A DNA stretch of 64,000 nt from Bidens hawaiensis (GCA_021521415.1 JAIQDT010001096.1:186001-250000); one strand, 5' to 3'. Shown: positions 33,720 through 48,199, counted from the stretch's first letter. Notes: generated from the sequence alone by a model not told the origin. A program made the numbers and translations.

Positions 33720-34660
33720 TAGATGGAAACTACGAAGGCCATATAAATTTGGAAACCACAACGAGTAAAAACAAGACTAGAATGATGGACTTGTCTCCTT
33801 AATCATCACACGAGTCTCTGATAGGCCTATTCAATTAAAACAAAAGTTCACCAGTCGTTGCTATTACAGTTTAGTGAAAACAGAAGCGACACTTATTAAA
33901 CGAATGAATGAAAACTCAAACGAACAAATGGAAACCACAACGAGTAAAACAAGACAAGAATGACGGACCCACTTCCTTAATCAACCCACGAGTCCCTGAT
34001 AGGCCTGTTCAGTTAAAACACAAGCTCATTGGTCGCAACTAGCCCAGTTCAGTGAAAACAGAAGCGACCTTTTTCAAACGAACAAATGTAAGCCCGAACG
34101 AACAAATAGAGACCAAAATGAGTAAAAGAACACTAGAGTGAGGGATTCACCTCTAATCATCCAATGATTCTCTGATAGCCCCGTTCAGTTAAAACAAAAG
34201 GCCACTAGTCGCAACTAGCCCAATTTAGTGAAAATAGGAGTGAATGAAAGCCCAAACGAATAAATGGAAACCAAAGTAAGTAAAAGAAGACTAGAATGAG
34301 GGACTCACCGTGTTGATCATCCCATGAGTCCCTGATAGCCCCGTTCAATGAAAACAAAACCCACCGGTCGCTGCTAACCCTGTTCGATGAAAACAAAATC
34401 GACACTTATCAAACGAACAATGGAAATTACAACGAGTAAAACAATATTAGAATCAGGTACTCGCCTCCTTAATCATCCCACGAGTCCCTGATAGGGCCAT
34501 TCAGTGAAAACAAAAACCCACATGTCGCTGTTATTAGCATATTATAATTTAGAGAAAACAGAAATAGCACTTTTCAATCTAATAAATGGAAGCTCAAATG
34601 AATAAGTGGAAACCACAACGAGAAAATATGACTAGAATGAGGGACTCACCTCATTGATAT
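33720..34660. repeat. Minisatellite, 156-178-bp unit, about five copies
   Basis: The anchor CTGATAG(G/C)CC recurs at 33818, 33996, 34172, 34332 and 34488. Units share GGAAACCACAACGAGTAAAA and TAATCATCCCACGAGTC. It starts about 110 bp after the LTR element. Confidence 0.88.
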
Positions 34661-37600
34661 AGCCGGCTTGGATAGGAGGGCAGGATGGTCGGCGGCCTCC
34701 GACCCGATCATCCTGCTAGACCCGTAATTTTAATTTTTTTATATATTTTTATAAAAAAAATTGTATTTTTAAGTTTAAATTCAATTCCTCAACTTATTTA
34801 AGCCTATTTTTATAAACACGATTTATTGCAAAACCCAAATCATAACAAAGCTAGATAGTTAAAAAAAATTAGTTATTTAAACTCAACAAAAAACCTTTTA
34901 CTTAAGCCCCATACTCTTTTTTTGATATTTCGCCCCAAAAAATTTAATGATTATCTGAGACGACCATGTTTTGAGGTGTTAAAGCCCATTGCCGAAGAGC
35001 CCCATTAATTTGCTTAAGCTTAACCCTACAACAATTATGTGAAAATTGAGTGTTAAACCCACCAGCATCAACCAATTAAAGTGAAAATTGTATTTATGAG
35101 ATAGGTTTCATCTCAAACAAACCAATCACATTTGTTCTATTTTTTTTCTTTTATTTATCTTTTTAGTTAAATCATAACAAGCTTACTAAAGAGTGTGTTA
35201 TTTAAAGTCTACTACATACGTGCATTAATCTTACAAGGTGTTATGCACTTTTTAGTGAAACCACAACGAATATTCTTAGTGTGAGATTGCTTAAAACGAA
35301 TTATTAAATCAAAATTATAAAATAGCATACATAATTATACACTATACTTGTATATATTATAATGTTTAATAGATCTAATAAAAGTTTGATAACCGCATTA
35401 AATTTTATATGAAAACTGAAAATAAGTATTACTAAAAGGCAATTCGATTTGCCTTCTAATGACAAAGGTGTATAATTTTTAACTAAATGATTATGGATTC
35501 TTGTCTTAATTAATATATGAGGATAAATTAAGGTGGAAAAAAGTTGGTTGTTTAAAAAAATTATATTCAAAATTCTTAAAAATTGGGTTTTTTTTTAAAT
35601 CTGCATTTTCATTTGTAAAAGATTTAAAATAGAATTTTTGCCATAAGCTTCTTAATCATAAGCTTTATCCCCTTCAAACAACAGAAACTTCTTATAATAT
35701 ATTTCTGTAAGATTATATATAGAAAATAATGCCATGACACCTCATTGTGATATGTATCTTGATTTATCATACACGACACGGTTATGGACAAAAACCATCT
35801 AATCATCTACTTATATTGGTGGATGTGGGTCCATTGTTATTTGTTAATGTGTGACATGGAATAAAAACTAACCACGAATTGTTCATTATCATTTTTAGTG
35901 GTCTCTTTTGGAACAAGAATAATTTCATGTGGCATATGCTTGTTGGTTTACCTAAAATAAAATAGGGTAACATATGTGAAGTAAAAACGTTAGGTTTTCA
36001 TTATCATTTGTGTTTGGATGGTGATACTTAAGAGACTTCCTGTTAGGGTCAATTAATGGTAAGCAAGGGTATAGATATTTTGAACTCTTTATGCCCGGTT
36101 TGTAATGATCATCGGTGGGTGTGTGTGTGGTGGTGTGGGGGGGGGGGATCTATGGATCATGAAGACTCGATGGTTAGACGGATTTAGGGTCATATTGATT
36201 CTTTGCTTGGTCTTTTGTTGACTTCATATTTAGTTCTAGTTGGTGGGAGACGTTGAGAGTTCATACTCATAAGAAAGATTTGATCGTGCTAATTATCGTT
36301 GTCACTTGGTGGCTTATTTGAAGATCCATAAAAGACTTGGTATTTTAGAAGGCTCATCATAACAAAGAAAGATGATCTGGTGAAATTTTTACATTTTGTG
36401 TTATTGTGGTATGACCGCAGGAACTGTTGATGTAATATTTCTCTAATCGAGTGTTTATTATACAGTGCTTTGAGGACGATGGAAAGATGGATTCTATATG
36501 AGGAAGATGCATTGTATATGAGGAAGATGAGCATCACGACTCGAATACTTGTTATGATTACATTTAAATGGACATCTAATACAACGAATAAAATTACCAG
36601 AAAAATACCATATTATTTGGAAGTACTTAAATCAAAACGAATAAAATTACAGGAAAATGTCATATTACTAGGAAGTACTTAAACCAAGGAGTGCAAAATA
36701 ACATAAACAAAGCTATTGTGCATCAACAAAATTCCAGCACTCAAATTTGAAGAAAAGAGAAACTAATGAAAAAATAGTTTTTGACACGTATATGTTTATA
36801 ATGAGAGTTTACTTGGTAAAACAACTATAGTTACTTCTTTTAGGGTGGGATCTCCTTTGACAACGAAAGTGAAATTTTAATATCTTATTTTGTGACTGTT
36901 GTTATCCGTTAATGTTTGAGTTGTTATAATCTAATTTATTATTTTAGAATTATATAAATTATAACATGAAGTTAGAAAAACTTAATACAAACTTGAGTGG
37001 AGGTAGGGTTGTTCAACAAATCAGATTTCGAATATTCGATTTATTTGAATAGAATGATTCGAGTTTTAAAAATTTGAAGTTGGATTTGAATTCGAAATAT
37101 ATTCGACAAATTCGATTCGATTCGATTCAATTCGAATTCAAAACAATTAATTCAAAATTCTATTATATTCGAGAATGAAGTTCGAATTCGAATTGAATTT
37201 AGCTAAAAAAAAAACTTTCAATTCCAATTTCAAAATCACTACAAATTTGAGTTTTATAACAACAAAATGTAAAAGTCTATAAACAGATAAATCATTCGAT
37301 ATTACAACACATTAAATATTCAAAGTGGTAACGCCAAATTAATGAAATAATAACTAAAATGATGAACTTTCATTTTTAGTCCGTAAAACTTAAAAGACTT
37401 TTGTAATTTCTCTTTTATAAATATGTATATTTATAAAATAATGTATAACATGAACTCAAATTACGAATCAAATCGAATTTAAAAAACATAAATTCGTATT
37501 TGGTTTTAAATTCGATTGCTAAATTCAATTTGAACTTAATCGAATTCAAATGATTGAAAATCGAAACCTTCAACTTTGAATGCGAGTCGAATCAAATTTC

Positions 37601-39175
37601 GAGTTCCTCGATTCCGATTTGAATACTAAACAGGAGGTTACAAAAGATAGAACTCGACTTATTTCGCGTTTAACTTATAGTCCTCAAACTCAAGTTCGAA
37701 TTTAAATGGCTCGATGAAAGTTTTGATTTGTTTATGTAAATGCGATGTCCCACAACCCAAAGTCAATAGCTTAGAAGCATTAACTGGATTTTAAAGTTGG
37801 GTTTGAAGATCTTAAAAGGCCCACTTTGTTTCTCTCTTAAAGGCACCTATTTTATTTTACATTTAAGTTTGATTTTCTTTGAAACGTGCTAAGCAGCCTA
37901 AGCCCAAGTTTATACTTTAATTTGAAAAAAAATAAAACTAAAAAATGTTATACTAAAATAACTAAATGATAAATATAGAAATTAAGAAATGTGTGGATCT
38001 CTACTTTCATAAACTCAACTTAATAACACATATATATACAAACACCATAACCCTCCTTTACAAATATTATATTATTTTATATAAAATGAATATTTAGAAA
38101 ATAGTTAATGATAAAATAAATGTAAAAATTAGGCAAAGGATGTTCGAAAAAGATTTGTGGCATGGAGGGAATATAAATGCTTTGAAGGATGAGTGAAAAT
38201 TTGGTTTAACATAATCTGTTTGAAGAGGTTTCAATTTGGTTTAACATAATCTGTTTCAAGATAAAATTACAAGAAGTTGGGTAGGAATGAAATTATTGGT
38301 TTGTAATGGGCTTGAAATTTTATTTATAATAATTTTCTAATGAGCCAACAGAAGCCCAAGATATATTTAGTGCCGGGTTGTTTTGGAGCCTCATAATCAT
38401 AATCATCGTACTCGGTGAATTTCACCAGTAACAAATATAAAGAGGGTAAGATATAGACAAGTTTAACTCTATCCCACAGGTATATAGTCCGTATCTCGTG
38501 AAACCTTCGGCCCGATAGTATTAGTAGTTTTGCGTCAAGTATTGGACATAAGACACATAACACTCAATCATCGGGGCACCGGTCGGTTGGTGCATGTACT
38601 ACTGTTTTTCGGCTATCAACGCTATCACATGATTAACCTTCCACCACTTTTAACGTTATTTAAAAAAACAGTAAAATAACGTTAAAGTTAGTGCAATTTC
38701 ACCTTCACCTGCTAAACATACCACATATATATACATTATATGTGCACATCACAAGCAGTGCATAAATTAGAACCTCAATAACAAATATTATTATTATTAT
38801 TATAAGAAACAGAATAATGTACTAGAAGGACTTGGAATCACCCTCACACAATATTTCTTTTTTTTTTAATTATTTTTATGTTTCAACGTTTTATAACATT
38901 CTGTCAAACTTCAGACATCACGAGTTCCTATATGTGGTAAATATTCTGGTCAATGATTTGACTAGCTTAACGGTCGTCTTACCAAAACAAGCCCATTGAA
39001 TTATTCATGTTCAAACAGCCATCGCACTCAAATTTTTACTTTTGTTTTGGTTTACTGTTTAGAATGCAAAAACAAAATAGTATGTTCATAATAAATCATA
39101 TTAATCATTTTGTTATATATGATTGATAAAAAAGCTGAGCTACAATTAAGATCGAAGCAATAATAAGCTCGAATA
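34661..39175. other. Gene-free, AT-rich transposon-derived DNA
   Basis: No gene recognised. 34665-34730 is a GC-rich scrap. 37010-37640 is a repeat rich in ATTCGAAT words whose relatives occur at 58380-58470 and 59230-59395. A run of GTGTGTGTGG and G(9) lies near 36120-36147. Short minus-strand frames at 35304-35806 and 38324-38563 have no recognisable domain. Confidence 0.5.
37010..37640. mobile_element. TTCGAAT-rich MITE-like repeat
   Basis: Opens near TAGGGTTGTTCAACAAATC and ends near CGATTCCGATTTGAATACTA, with arms rich in ATTCGAA/TTCGAAT. The borders are approximate and no duplication was fixed. Confidence 0.4.
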
Positions 39176-39606
39176 GAGCTGAGCGTTATCGTGCCCGAGC
39201 CAAGTATAAAGCTTGTTTAGCTATCGAGCCCAAAATTGAGCCTTGTATAGTAAGATCTTTCAGGCTAGTCGAGCCTTTTGTATTTTCAAGTTTTAGCGTA
39301 ACACTTTTTGAACTTCTATGTATCAAATAATATTCAGTTGAGCCTTCACTCATTTAAGGTACCGCACACAAGTTTGACCTGAGCTTTGGCACGTTTAAAC
39401 TTTAATGTATTGCACAAGATCGAGCTAAAGCTGAGCTTGGTCTCGTTTTTTTATCTCAAATTAGCTCAATCCGATCCGAGCTCAAGCTTCAGTTTTTGTA
39501 TACGAACCAAGCTCGAGCCAAAAAATATTGGCTCGAATCAAGCCAAGTTTAAACTTGAGCTTTAAACAAGCCGAGCAGTTTATGGCTCGACTCGTTTGTG
39601 CCCTAG
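39176..39606. mobile_element. GAGCTCGAGCC-family MITE, copy 1
   Basis: Repeated GAGCC/GGCTC words throughout and an end CTCGACTCGTTTGTGCCC, shared with copies at 50546-51020, 51720-52090 and 62934-63716. It is diverged; borders are approximate. Confidence 0.5.
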
Positions 39607-39697
39607 CTTACGACACCAAGTTAGTCATCTATATCGAGGTAAACATTTAAAAAATATAGAAGAATAAAAACTAATCATATATATATATATATACACA

Positions 39698-41868
39698 CTA
39701 GTTTGAGGCCCGTGTATTACACGAGTAATTGATAAAAAATTTAAACTTTACCCATTAAGTGAAATACAGTCAACAACATGATCATATATTTTTAATACAA
39801 TTACAATTTACATTAAAATTACATAAATTAAATAATTAGATTACACTAATATATTATAAATAAGTAAAACTTTCCTTGTACATTATATTTGTGTTGTATT
39901 GGTCAGTATACATTGTTTTTCAAAAATCAAAATATTTAGTACATGTCCGCTCGTAACTCTTGATATGTAGCATATAGCTCTGCTTATAACTTTTATGTGT
40001 GACAAGTAAGGTTTTTCAAGTACATACCAACCCTAGATAAAAATAAATAATAATGTATCCATGAAACTAACAAAAACAATATTCATACACATAAAATATA
40101 AAATATCATACTTTTTAATAAATTAATATGATGTCATTTGAGATCATATGCTCATGTTTATCCAAAAACCATATTATCTGAACTCTGATGAGATAATCAT
40201 TCTTAGAATATTTAGAATTTGAAATTGATTAATCTTGATAAAATTTTTGTCTTTAATATTCTGTGTATTACAAATTTTAAATTGATATTATATCTTACAA
40301 TTAACATTTGTATAATCAAGGATCATATAAAATCAAAAATTAAAATATAACAAAATGATTTGTTTCATTTCATATGAATGTAGTTGTTAGAAAAATAACA
40401 GTGATTATTTTGAGTTAAGAGAATATTAGAAGATTTAAAGTTGCATAAAGTGAAAGTAGTGATTCTTATTTATAATACTTGAAAATATTGGATTAAGAAT
40501 TTTTAAATTTTAAATATCAATCCCTTATTATTAGTTAATATTATGGGAGGTTGTTGGAATATTTAACTAATCGATATATATATATATATTAACAACTTAT
40601 AGAAAAAAAGTAGAAACAAAGATTTTGAATTATATAAAAGCATGGTAAATGACATTTAACCGGATTAACTATTTTTTTTAAATAATTAATGTGAATGTGA
40701 AATGTCTTTGAAATATATTGAGAAACATGATTAAGTTAAAAATAATAAAAAGCAAACATAAAAATAATATATAATTCTATTAAGTTACATTATAATTAAG
40801 ATGTAAATCTTAATGAATTTTTATAAATTTTAATAATAAATATTAACGATAATTCTTTTTCTTAAAAAAAATTTGTGTATAACTTTATTATTTTGAATAT
40901 AAAACATAATAAACACTTTAATTTTGTACTTGCCAACATGTAAAACTAGCATAATCCTAGTTCGTTGTATTTGTATAAAAATAAAATCAATAATTTACTA
41001 TAATATTGAAATTATATAAATAACTGATGAAAACGATATTCTAGGTTTCAAGATCCTATATGATTTTTGAAAAGCGAAAATAGTGGAATGAGATTGAAAC
41101 AAGTTTTTTGGTTTAATGTTTTGAATGCTTTTTAGTTAAGTAATTTGTCTTATAAGGCATATTAAAATAAATATATTAAAGAAGTATTAATCAAGCCATA
41201 AAATATATATTTTTGAAGCATTTCGGTTTGAGTTATGGAAGAAAACATTGAAAACCAAATATTAATCTTCTTATTGCTAAAATCATTTATACTACACAAA
41301 AAAAGTCATATAAATAAATAACAAAGTGTTCATATAGTAAACCGTTATACATATGGATTATAATCATAATTATAATGTTAAAGATATATATAATAGGTAT
41401 TCTCTATGTTTTCGATATTATACAAAATGTTCTGAGAAAAATAAGAAAAATACATATTTTCCTGAGTTCAATTGTATATGAGAAAATTTTAAATCCAAAT
41501 TTGAGACTAATTTTATGTAAAAAATTATGCACTGCTGCTCAAATCCAGTTTAAAAACAATTTGTAGTTTTCATATAAATCTGAAACCTTCAACAATGATA
41601 CACCTTTATTTTATTTAATTTGCAATTACCTGCTACTTTAAAACTTTATTATAACATGCTTGAACTTCAATTTTCATATTTCCTTATTTTCTTATGTCAC
41701 AATTAATGTTAATGAATGAATGGGTTAACATTTGCATTTAATAAAAGTTGAATTCATATATTGAAATGACTTAAAATATAAGGACCATATATTGAAATTG
41801 GTTGTAAAAATATGAGGATGACTAAAAGATTAACAAGTGGCAAAAATGAGTAGTCTTTTATTATAATA
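39698..41868 (-). mobile_element. Helitron-like element, minus strand
   Basis: Read on the minus strand the left border gives the hairpin CTCGTGT-AAT-ACACGGG and then CTCAAACTAG followed by T: the Helitron 3' end (hairpin, CTRR, insertion next to T). The right side reads TATTATAATAAAAGACT, a typical Helitron 5' region, though the initial TC is not seen because another element abuts there. About 2.2 kb, very AT-rich, no proteins. Confidence 0.6.
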
Positions 41869-43262
41869 CTAGGTTAGGATCTCGTGTGCAACACGAGTTA
41901 GAATAAATAAATTCAATGACAACACAATGTAAACCACAAATAATGTGTTAAATTGCTTATATAAATATGCAGTTTACAGTATAATACGTTACATATTAAA
42001 CGACATGGTGTGTGTGTATATACATACATACATGCATACATACATGTATATATATATATAACGTTATATTCCTAAATCTCTAAATAATTATATGTATATA
42101 ACATTTATAGTTTTATATGTAACTTAATCGTATTTGTCTCTACAAGTATTTCATGTCACTCGTATCTTTGTGTTCATCACAACGGATATAGGATATTAAA
42201 CTGTACAACGTTTATAGTCCGGATAACATGAAATATTTTTAAAACTAAGCAACCATACACAAGATATCATGAAAGGGCTAACGACAAGTTTAATGACAAA
42301 TGCATTTTATAAGGTAATTGGGTATACTCTAACCCTAACATAAATTAAGATTACATGACACTTTAAAAACGGATTAAATCACTCATCACTTGTGTTAAAT
42401 TTGTTAAAAGGGGTCATGGATTATATGCTTTTAACGGGTTAAAAGGCAAAGAAGAATATATTAAATTAACAATTAATAGGAGTGAGATGAAGGTAAAAGG
42501 ATTAAACCATTTACTTTGGGTGAGATGGAGTGAAAGAGAGAAAAATAAGTGATGTGTTTACTTGGAGTTAAGATGAGTTAGAGTATACCCAATAACATTA
42601 ATAGTTGGTTTTCTTATTAATTTCTTCCTTAATATGGCCTAATAATTTCTTCCTTATATAATTACTTCCTTAAGATAAGTTAGAGTATACCCAATGGCCT
42701 AATAGTTTTTTTTTAACTTCAAAATGTGTCAAGTGGCATGAGATGGTCTAATTAGATGCTGACACCACCACATTTTTATTTATTATATTAAGGATTACTT
42801 ATAAAGAATACAGATTGTTGAAATGATAAAAACCGAATACTAATTCTTTAAGCTAAAGTTCTTTTATTTTGTTATTTAAATAATAATAACAATGATAATA
42901 ATAAGTAAACAAAGTACTTCATTTTCTTATACATGGAAGAATAATATGCACTCTCACGTTTCTATGGACGTTTCTATGGAGATACTCTCATTCTTGAAGT
43001 CTTGAAATTTAAAAAATTACAATTTACAACAACACACATTTATTATTGACATTTATTACTAATTACTAATAAATTAACTCATAATAATAGGAGAAGCATA
43101 TTTAAAGAAAGATTCAATTATTATTTAACAATTTTAATTATTCTTATTTTAAATTTTAAATAAAGAATAAAGGTTTTAATGATTGACATAAAATTTGCCA
43201 AGTGGCACAACCATGATAAAATTAAATGCCAAGTAACACAAATAGGTTTTTATTTATTATAA
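41869..43262 (-). mobile_element. Second Helitron-like element, nested beside the first
   Basis: Minus-strand reading of the left border shows a perfect hairpin (CTCGTG..CACGAG) and then ATCCTAACCTAG followed by T, a Helitron 3' end. A 5'-like ACTATTATAATAAATAAAA lies at about 43245-43262 before a TA microsatellite. It appears inserted into the 5' end of the neighbour. The right border is uncertain. Confidence 0.5.
42318..42592. mobile_element. PIF/Harbinger-like MITE with perfect 16-bp ends
   Basis: TTGGGTATACTCTAAC at the left and GTTAGAGTATACCCAA at the right are exact inverted copies. TAA flanks both sides (42315-42317, 42593-42595). 275 bp, non-coding. A second half-copy of the right end occurs at about 42675-42693. 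Confidence 0.8.
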
Positions 43263-43264
43263 TA

Positions 43265-43307
<43 letters not shown>
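43265..43307. repeat. (TA)n microsatellite
   Basis: About 21 TA units at the right border of the Helitron cluster. Confidence 0.95.
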
Positions 43308-43310
<3 letters not shown>

Positions 43311-43344
43311 CCAGACAGTTAATTTACACACTACGCATAATACA

Positions 43345-43659
43345 CTATCATACTTTAAATAGATTCTTTTGTATAATAATAGAACTGGGGGAAAGTTACG
43401 TACAAATTAAATTAGCGTGCTAATTGTGAAAATCAAGTAATGTAACTAAGTAATTACATTACTTTATATCGTAGTGTAATTACACTATATTGTAATTACA
43501 ACATACTATAACTACATTATGTTGTATATATATAATTATGTACACTACTTGATTTTCATAGTTATCACGTTAATTTAATTTGTATATATTAATATATAAT
43601 TACACTTTCATTATCATACTTTAAATAGATTAGATTGTTTTGTATAATAAAATAGAACC
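43345..43659. repeat. Inverted-repeat element between short direct repeats
   Basis: TACAAATTAAATTARCGTG opens an inverted repeat of about 45 bp (43400-43445 against 43540-43590, both arms containing GAAAATCAAGTARTGTA). Outside the arms, ATCATACTTTAAATAGATT plus TTTTGTATAATA occurs as a direct repeat at 43348 and 43614. Confidence 0.65.
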
Positions 43660-46285
43660 TTTTAATAATCAACAAATAGTAAAAGTGTGAACCAAAATAT
43701 ATAAAAATATGAATGTGGTGTTGTCTTTTCAAAAACGTGTATGGAAAATTAAAATGTTTGTAGGTGACCTGTTATCGATTTGATTAAGATGGTTTTAGTA
43801 GTTTTATTGTGACCAAACGTTCATTCGTAGGTGGACTCGTTATTCTTCTACTTTGTTCAAAGTTGACTATTTACTTTGATCCTTGTTCTTGCTTAAATCT
43901 TAAATTCTTAATATATTTTATTAAGCACTTATAAGCATGCATAATAATAACATTACACATAATTTTTTTGTTGTCTCTTGGAAAGTTAATTATTTTCTTG
44001 TTAAATAGTAATTTTACATCTTAAACAAATCTTTGATTGGTTATGAACATTTAAATGTTGGCCCTGAAGAAATATCCAACCTTAAAGATCACCAAGGCGT
44101 TTTAGACAATTAATTGTTGATGATATGAAAACTTAATTGTTAAACATGTGCTCGTGTCAGGGAATTTCAGTGATCACATTTCATCTAAAAATTTTCATCC
44201 GTATATCGTGAATGAGTAAACAAAACGAATAATATTAGTTGGTATAATTGACTGAAAATTACATATAAATTTTTCCGTATTAAAGTTATTGTGTTGTATT
44301 AATAAAAATAGACGAAAAGTGATTATAAATAGATTATAAGTGAAGTATTACTATGTTATGTTAATATAAATTATAAAAAAGAGAATTCAACTTAATAATT
44401 TAAGTGTTATTTTGTACCTTTTAAGTTTTAACCATTAACCTTTTTCATTATAACCACTTAAAGTTGCTGCTATTATATATTATAATAAAAAAACCTTTTA
44501 TAAGAAGCTACTATTATATTTTCAAACACAAAATATTACCTGAGAATGATTTACCTTTATGTAAAGTAACTCAACTAAAAAAAGGTACCATGCGACAATA
44601 TATTCTCCCCGTGACAACTACACCAACTCTAAAAAGCTAAATAGTAAATATGACATATTCATTGTAAGTTATAAAACCAATTTATAATAGAGAACCCGTA
44701 AAGATCATATAATATACTTAATACAATGTATATAACATTATAACCTATATGTAGTTAAAATGAAATTGTGATGAGATGTTATGTATAATTAGTCTTATTT
44801 AAACACCATATTTTCATAGTTTATTTTGATTAAAATTAGCTAATACATATATTAAAATAAAGACACAAAACTGCAAACAAATTTTTTAAAATACAAATAT
44901 TAAAATAAAGAAGACCGTGTAAAGCAAACGCAAATTTGGAATGTTTATATTGCCCTAATTTTGACAAATTTGAATGTTTGATCATTTTAGTTTTTAATTT
45001 TCACCAGTCTTGTTTTTCAGATTAAAATACTTTTTTCCCATCATTAATAAATAACTAGTTCACACGGATTAAAATAGTTTTTTCCATCATGATGTTTTGA
45101 ATTATATTATGCATATCAAATCATAAAAAAACTACGTAGCAAACTAACAATTATGAGCTACTTTTGCCTTTTCAATTTAAAGGTACATATAAAAATCATA
45201 TTTTAAAATAACAATATTATAATATTAGGGTGGACGGGGCACTCAACCGGATTCCACGAGCTCACGCGGGTTCAAGAAACACTCCTTAACAACCCCCCCC
45301 CCCCCCCAAGCGATTCCCATGTCCCCTTCCGAGCTGCAATTCCAGGCTCGTGAACCCACTACAAGTGGATGCTTGAGGTATATATTTAACCATCGACAAC
45401 TGATAATATTACTGATATATTTTTTTTCCAAATTAAATACCTTTTTATTTAAAAAAAATATAAATGTCCATTTAAACTTTCTAAAAAATACACCATATTC
45501 ATTCTATCTTTTTCTCTCAATTTTAACCATGAATATAAATACCCTACAAACAAAAACAACATTAACCATCATGTACCAAACCATAGACACGAGCTATGGA
45601 CGCTTGAGGAGGAAGGTGCATTGTCAATTGTGTGAATGAAGACCATCAATATCAAAACGAATGCTAGCTTTTGGTCAAGCGTTATTGAAAGTTTTCAAAC
45701 CCACATGGGTTGAGGACTTTACCATAACTTTGATTAGTACTTATCTACGAAATTAAGGGTGATCCGCCATAAATGTGTAAGGTTTAACGCGCTCTACCAA
45801 CGCTCTATAAGCGATCGACCTAATCAGCGAACCAAAGAAAAAGTTATAAATTCCACGCTCAACAACTATCAGTTACAACACATGCTACAATTCACAATTG
45901 TAATTGTTGGTTAATTATAAGACAATTGTTTAATCGTCACGTTTTGATTGGATAATAATATGGGTTCAATTGGGTTAACCTGGTTAGGCCGAGTGATATA
46001 CACAAGTGGACACCATCAATTAACCTACATCTACATGGCACCTCAAATTGGGAGTGGCTTCATTTGAACACCGTCCGATCTCAATTTCACCAGTGACATG
46101 AGGCCATTGACCATAGTCACATTGCTCATCGCTCATTTGTGTAAAACCAATCATTTTTTTTTTCATTTTTCAATTTTTTATACTATTAAATAATAGAATG
46201 GTAAAGAATAACCCATACTAAGAATTGAAAAGTGAGATTGAATGATGGAGGAAAACAGACGTTAAGCCTTAACCTTGATGGTGAG
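43660..46285. other. Gene-free AT-rich stretch
   Basis: No gene recognised. A C(14) run at 45293-45307 sits in a GC-richer scrap (45230-45370). The rest is low-complexity AT DNA. Confidence 0.5.
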
Positions 46286-46598
46286 TAAAGATGGGCAAAT
46301 AATCCGGTTAACGGAACGGACCCGAAAATCGAACCGAAACCGCACATGGTTTGAAACCGATTATGTAGAAACCGGTTTGGAACCGATTGAAACGATAGGT
46401 TCGGAACCTGTTTGTAATTTTCTTCACCAAAACCGGTTAACCGAACCGAAGCCGGCCAAAACCGCTCAAAACTCGAACCGAAACCGATCAAAACACTAAC
46501 CAAAACCGTTTATAAACCGGTTTTAACTTTTGTTAACCAATTCGAACCGGTTTCAACCCAAACCGGTTTCGAGTTTTAAACCGATTTGTGCACCTCTA
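46286..46598. mobile_element. hAT-like MITE with AACCGG-rich interior
   Basis: Left end TAAAGATGGGCAAAT and right end ATTTGTGCACCTCTA are imperfect inverted copies, with many CGAACCGAAACCG words between. No clear target duplication. The next 120 bp (46600-46720) is a separate GC-rich scrap with GGGCGA words. Confidence 0.6.
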
Positions 46599-46758
46599 AG
46601 CCATGTGTAGTGGGCTATAAACACGGGCGAAATTGGGCGATTAGGGGCGAGAACACCGCCCCCGAGGGCGACAAATGGGGCGAATTCTGGGTGGGCGACT
46701 TCTTTTTCTCGCCGGTATGTTTGTTGGAAATATTATTATTATATTATTATACGTGTGT

Positions 46759-46760
46759 AG

Positions 46761-46828
<68 letters not shown>
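46759..46828. repeat. (TA)n microsatellite
   Basis: About 35 TA units, preceded by a TATTATTATATTATTATA stretch. Confidence 0.95.
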
Positions 46829-46829
<1 letters not shown>

Positions 46830-47029
46830 TTGGTATCATTTAAGAACTCTAAAAAAGTTAAGAACTCTTAGGAACCCTTAACAACCAAACAATTTTTAAA
46901 TTTTTTTTATATATTAGCATTATTTAAGAGTAGTTTTATCATATTTTATATAAAAATTTTATTGATTACATATATTAATCACAAGTCTACTATTATAATA
47001 TATGAAAATGTTGGTTGTCCCACATTCCC

Positions 47030-48160
47030 CTTAGTTGGTCCAATATTATGCCAAGTGGCACTCTCATGGAATTTCTATTTAAATTTATTATATTAAAAAT
47101 TAAAATTTTAATTTTTAAGATTTTACACAAATTCTGGATCTTCATCTTTCATCCCGTCCATAACTTATTTAGGTTTATTAATTTGCATCGGTGATTTATA
47201 TTAAAAATAAAATCATCCCCAACCCACCCTTTTCAGTTTTCACAATTACTGTAAACAATCTTTGCTCCATATTCTTATTTCTATCCATGATTCCCCTTTT
47301 CACAACGGGTTTTACATCATGACTCGCAATATCGGAACCCTATTCCATTCATTGTAATCGATGAACACATTATTGGCAAAAAGGCATTGGAAAAAAGATC
47401 TTTGTTACTTGCTATGTTGCAAACGTAAGTTAGTGCAATCTCAGATAACTTAGGACGATAGATGAAAAGACAGGAGCATATTAAGAAACAGGTCTCCAAT
47501 TACTCGAATATATTAAGGCATTGCAAAAGATCTTTGGAGATGCATATATGCCTAACGGCCCGAATAACTCGTAAGTTCAACACTAAGATTGTACGCATAT
47601 TACAGTTTTACTTTTATATTTTGACTTTCAAATTAACTATGTACCCTTCTTCCAAGACATGAACTTTTGAATATTTAACAGTAAAGTTTTTTTCTTTGAG
47701 ATATGTATGGCACATTATTTAACTACCACAATTGTACTAAAAGCTCATTTGTTGCAGAAGTTACCTACATTAGATAGTTCATGTGATAAAGACGCAACAA
47801 ATCCAAATTAAGGCAAGAAATAAACCATTGTGTTTCATCGTCATTCTATTTTGTTGTACACATTCAGATTTTGCTCAGATGTGTCGTGTATGAGTTGTTT
47901 TATCACTGTTTTGTTGCATCATATTATATATATTTTTAAATCCAATTGATCTTTTGTTAAATATTATTTAATATGATATTCAAAACTGATTAGTCTTTCC
48001 AGTTGTTTAACCATTGTCAATGCAGACCAATTTTCGGTAACAATAGGCATTTTCATGGTTAAGGATGATAGAAAAATATATTCGTTATGATAACATGGTA
48101 TTGATCTTTACTTTCTTCATATTTATGGATCTTTGAATTTTATTTAAAATTATGTACTTC

Positions 48161-48199
<39 letters not shown>

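Noticed and set aside
43226..43423. Small hydrophobic YIYI-rich frame (also at 46586-46881)
   Set aside because: Translation of TA microsatellites.
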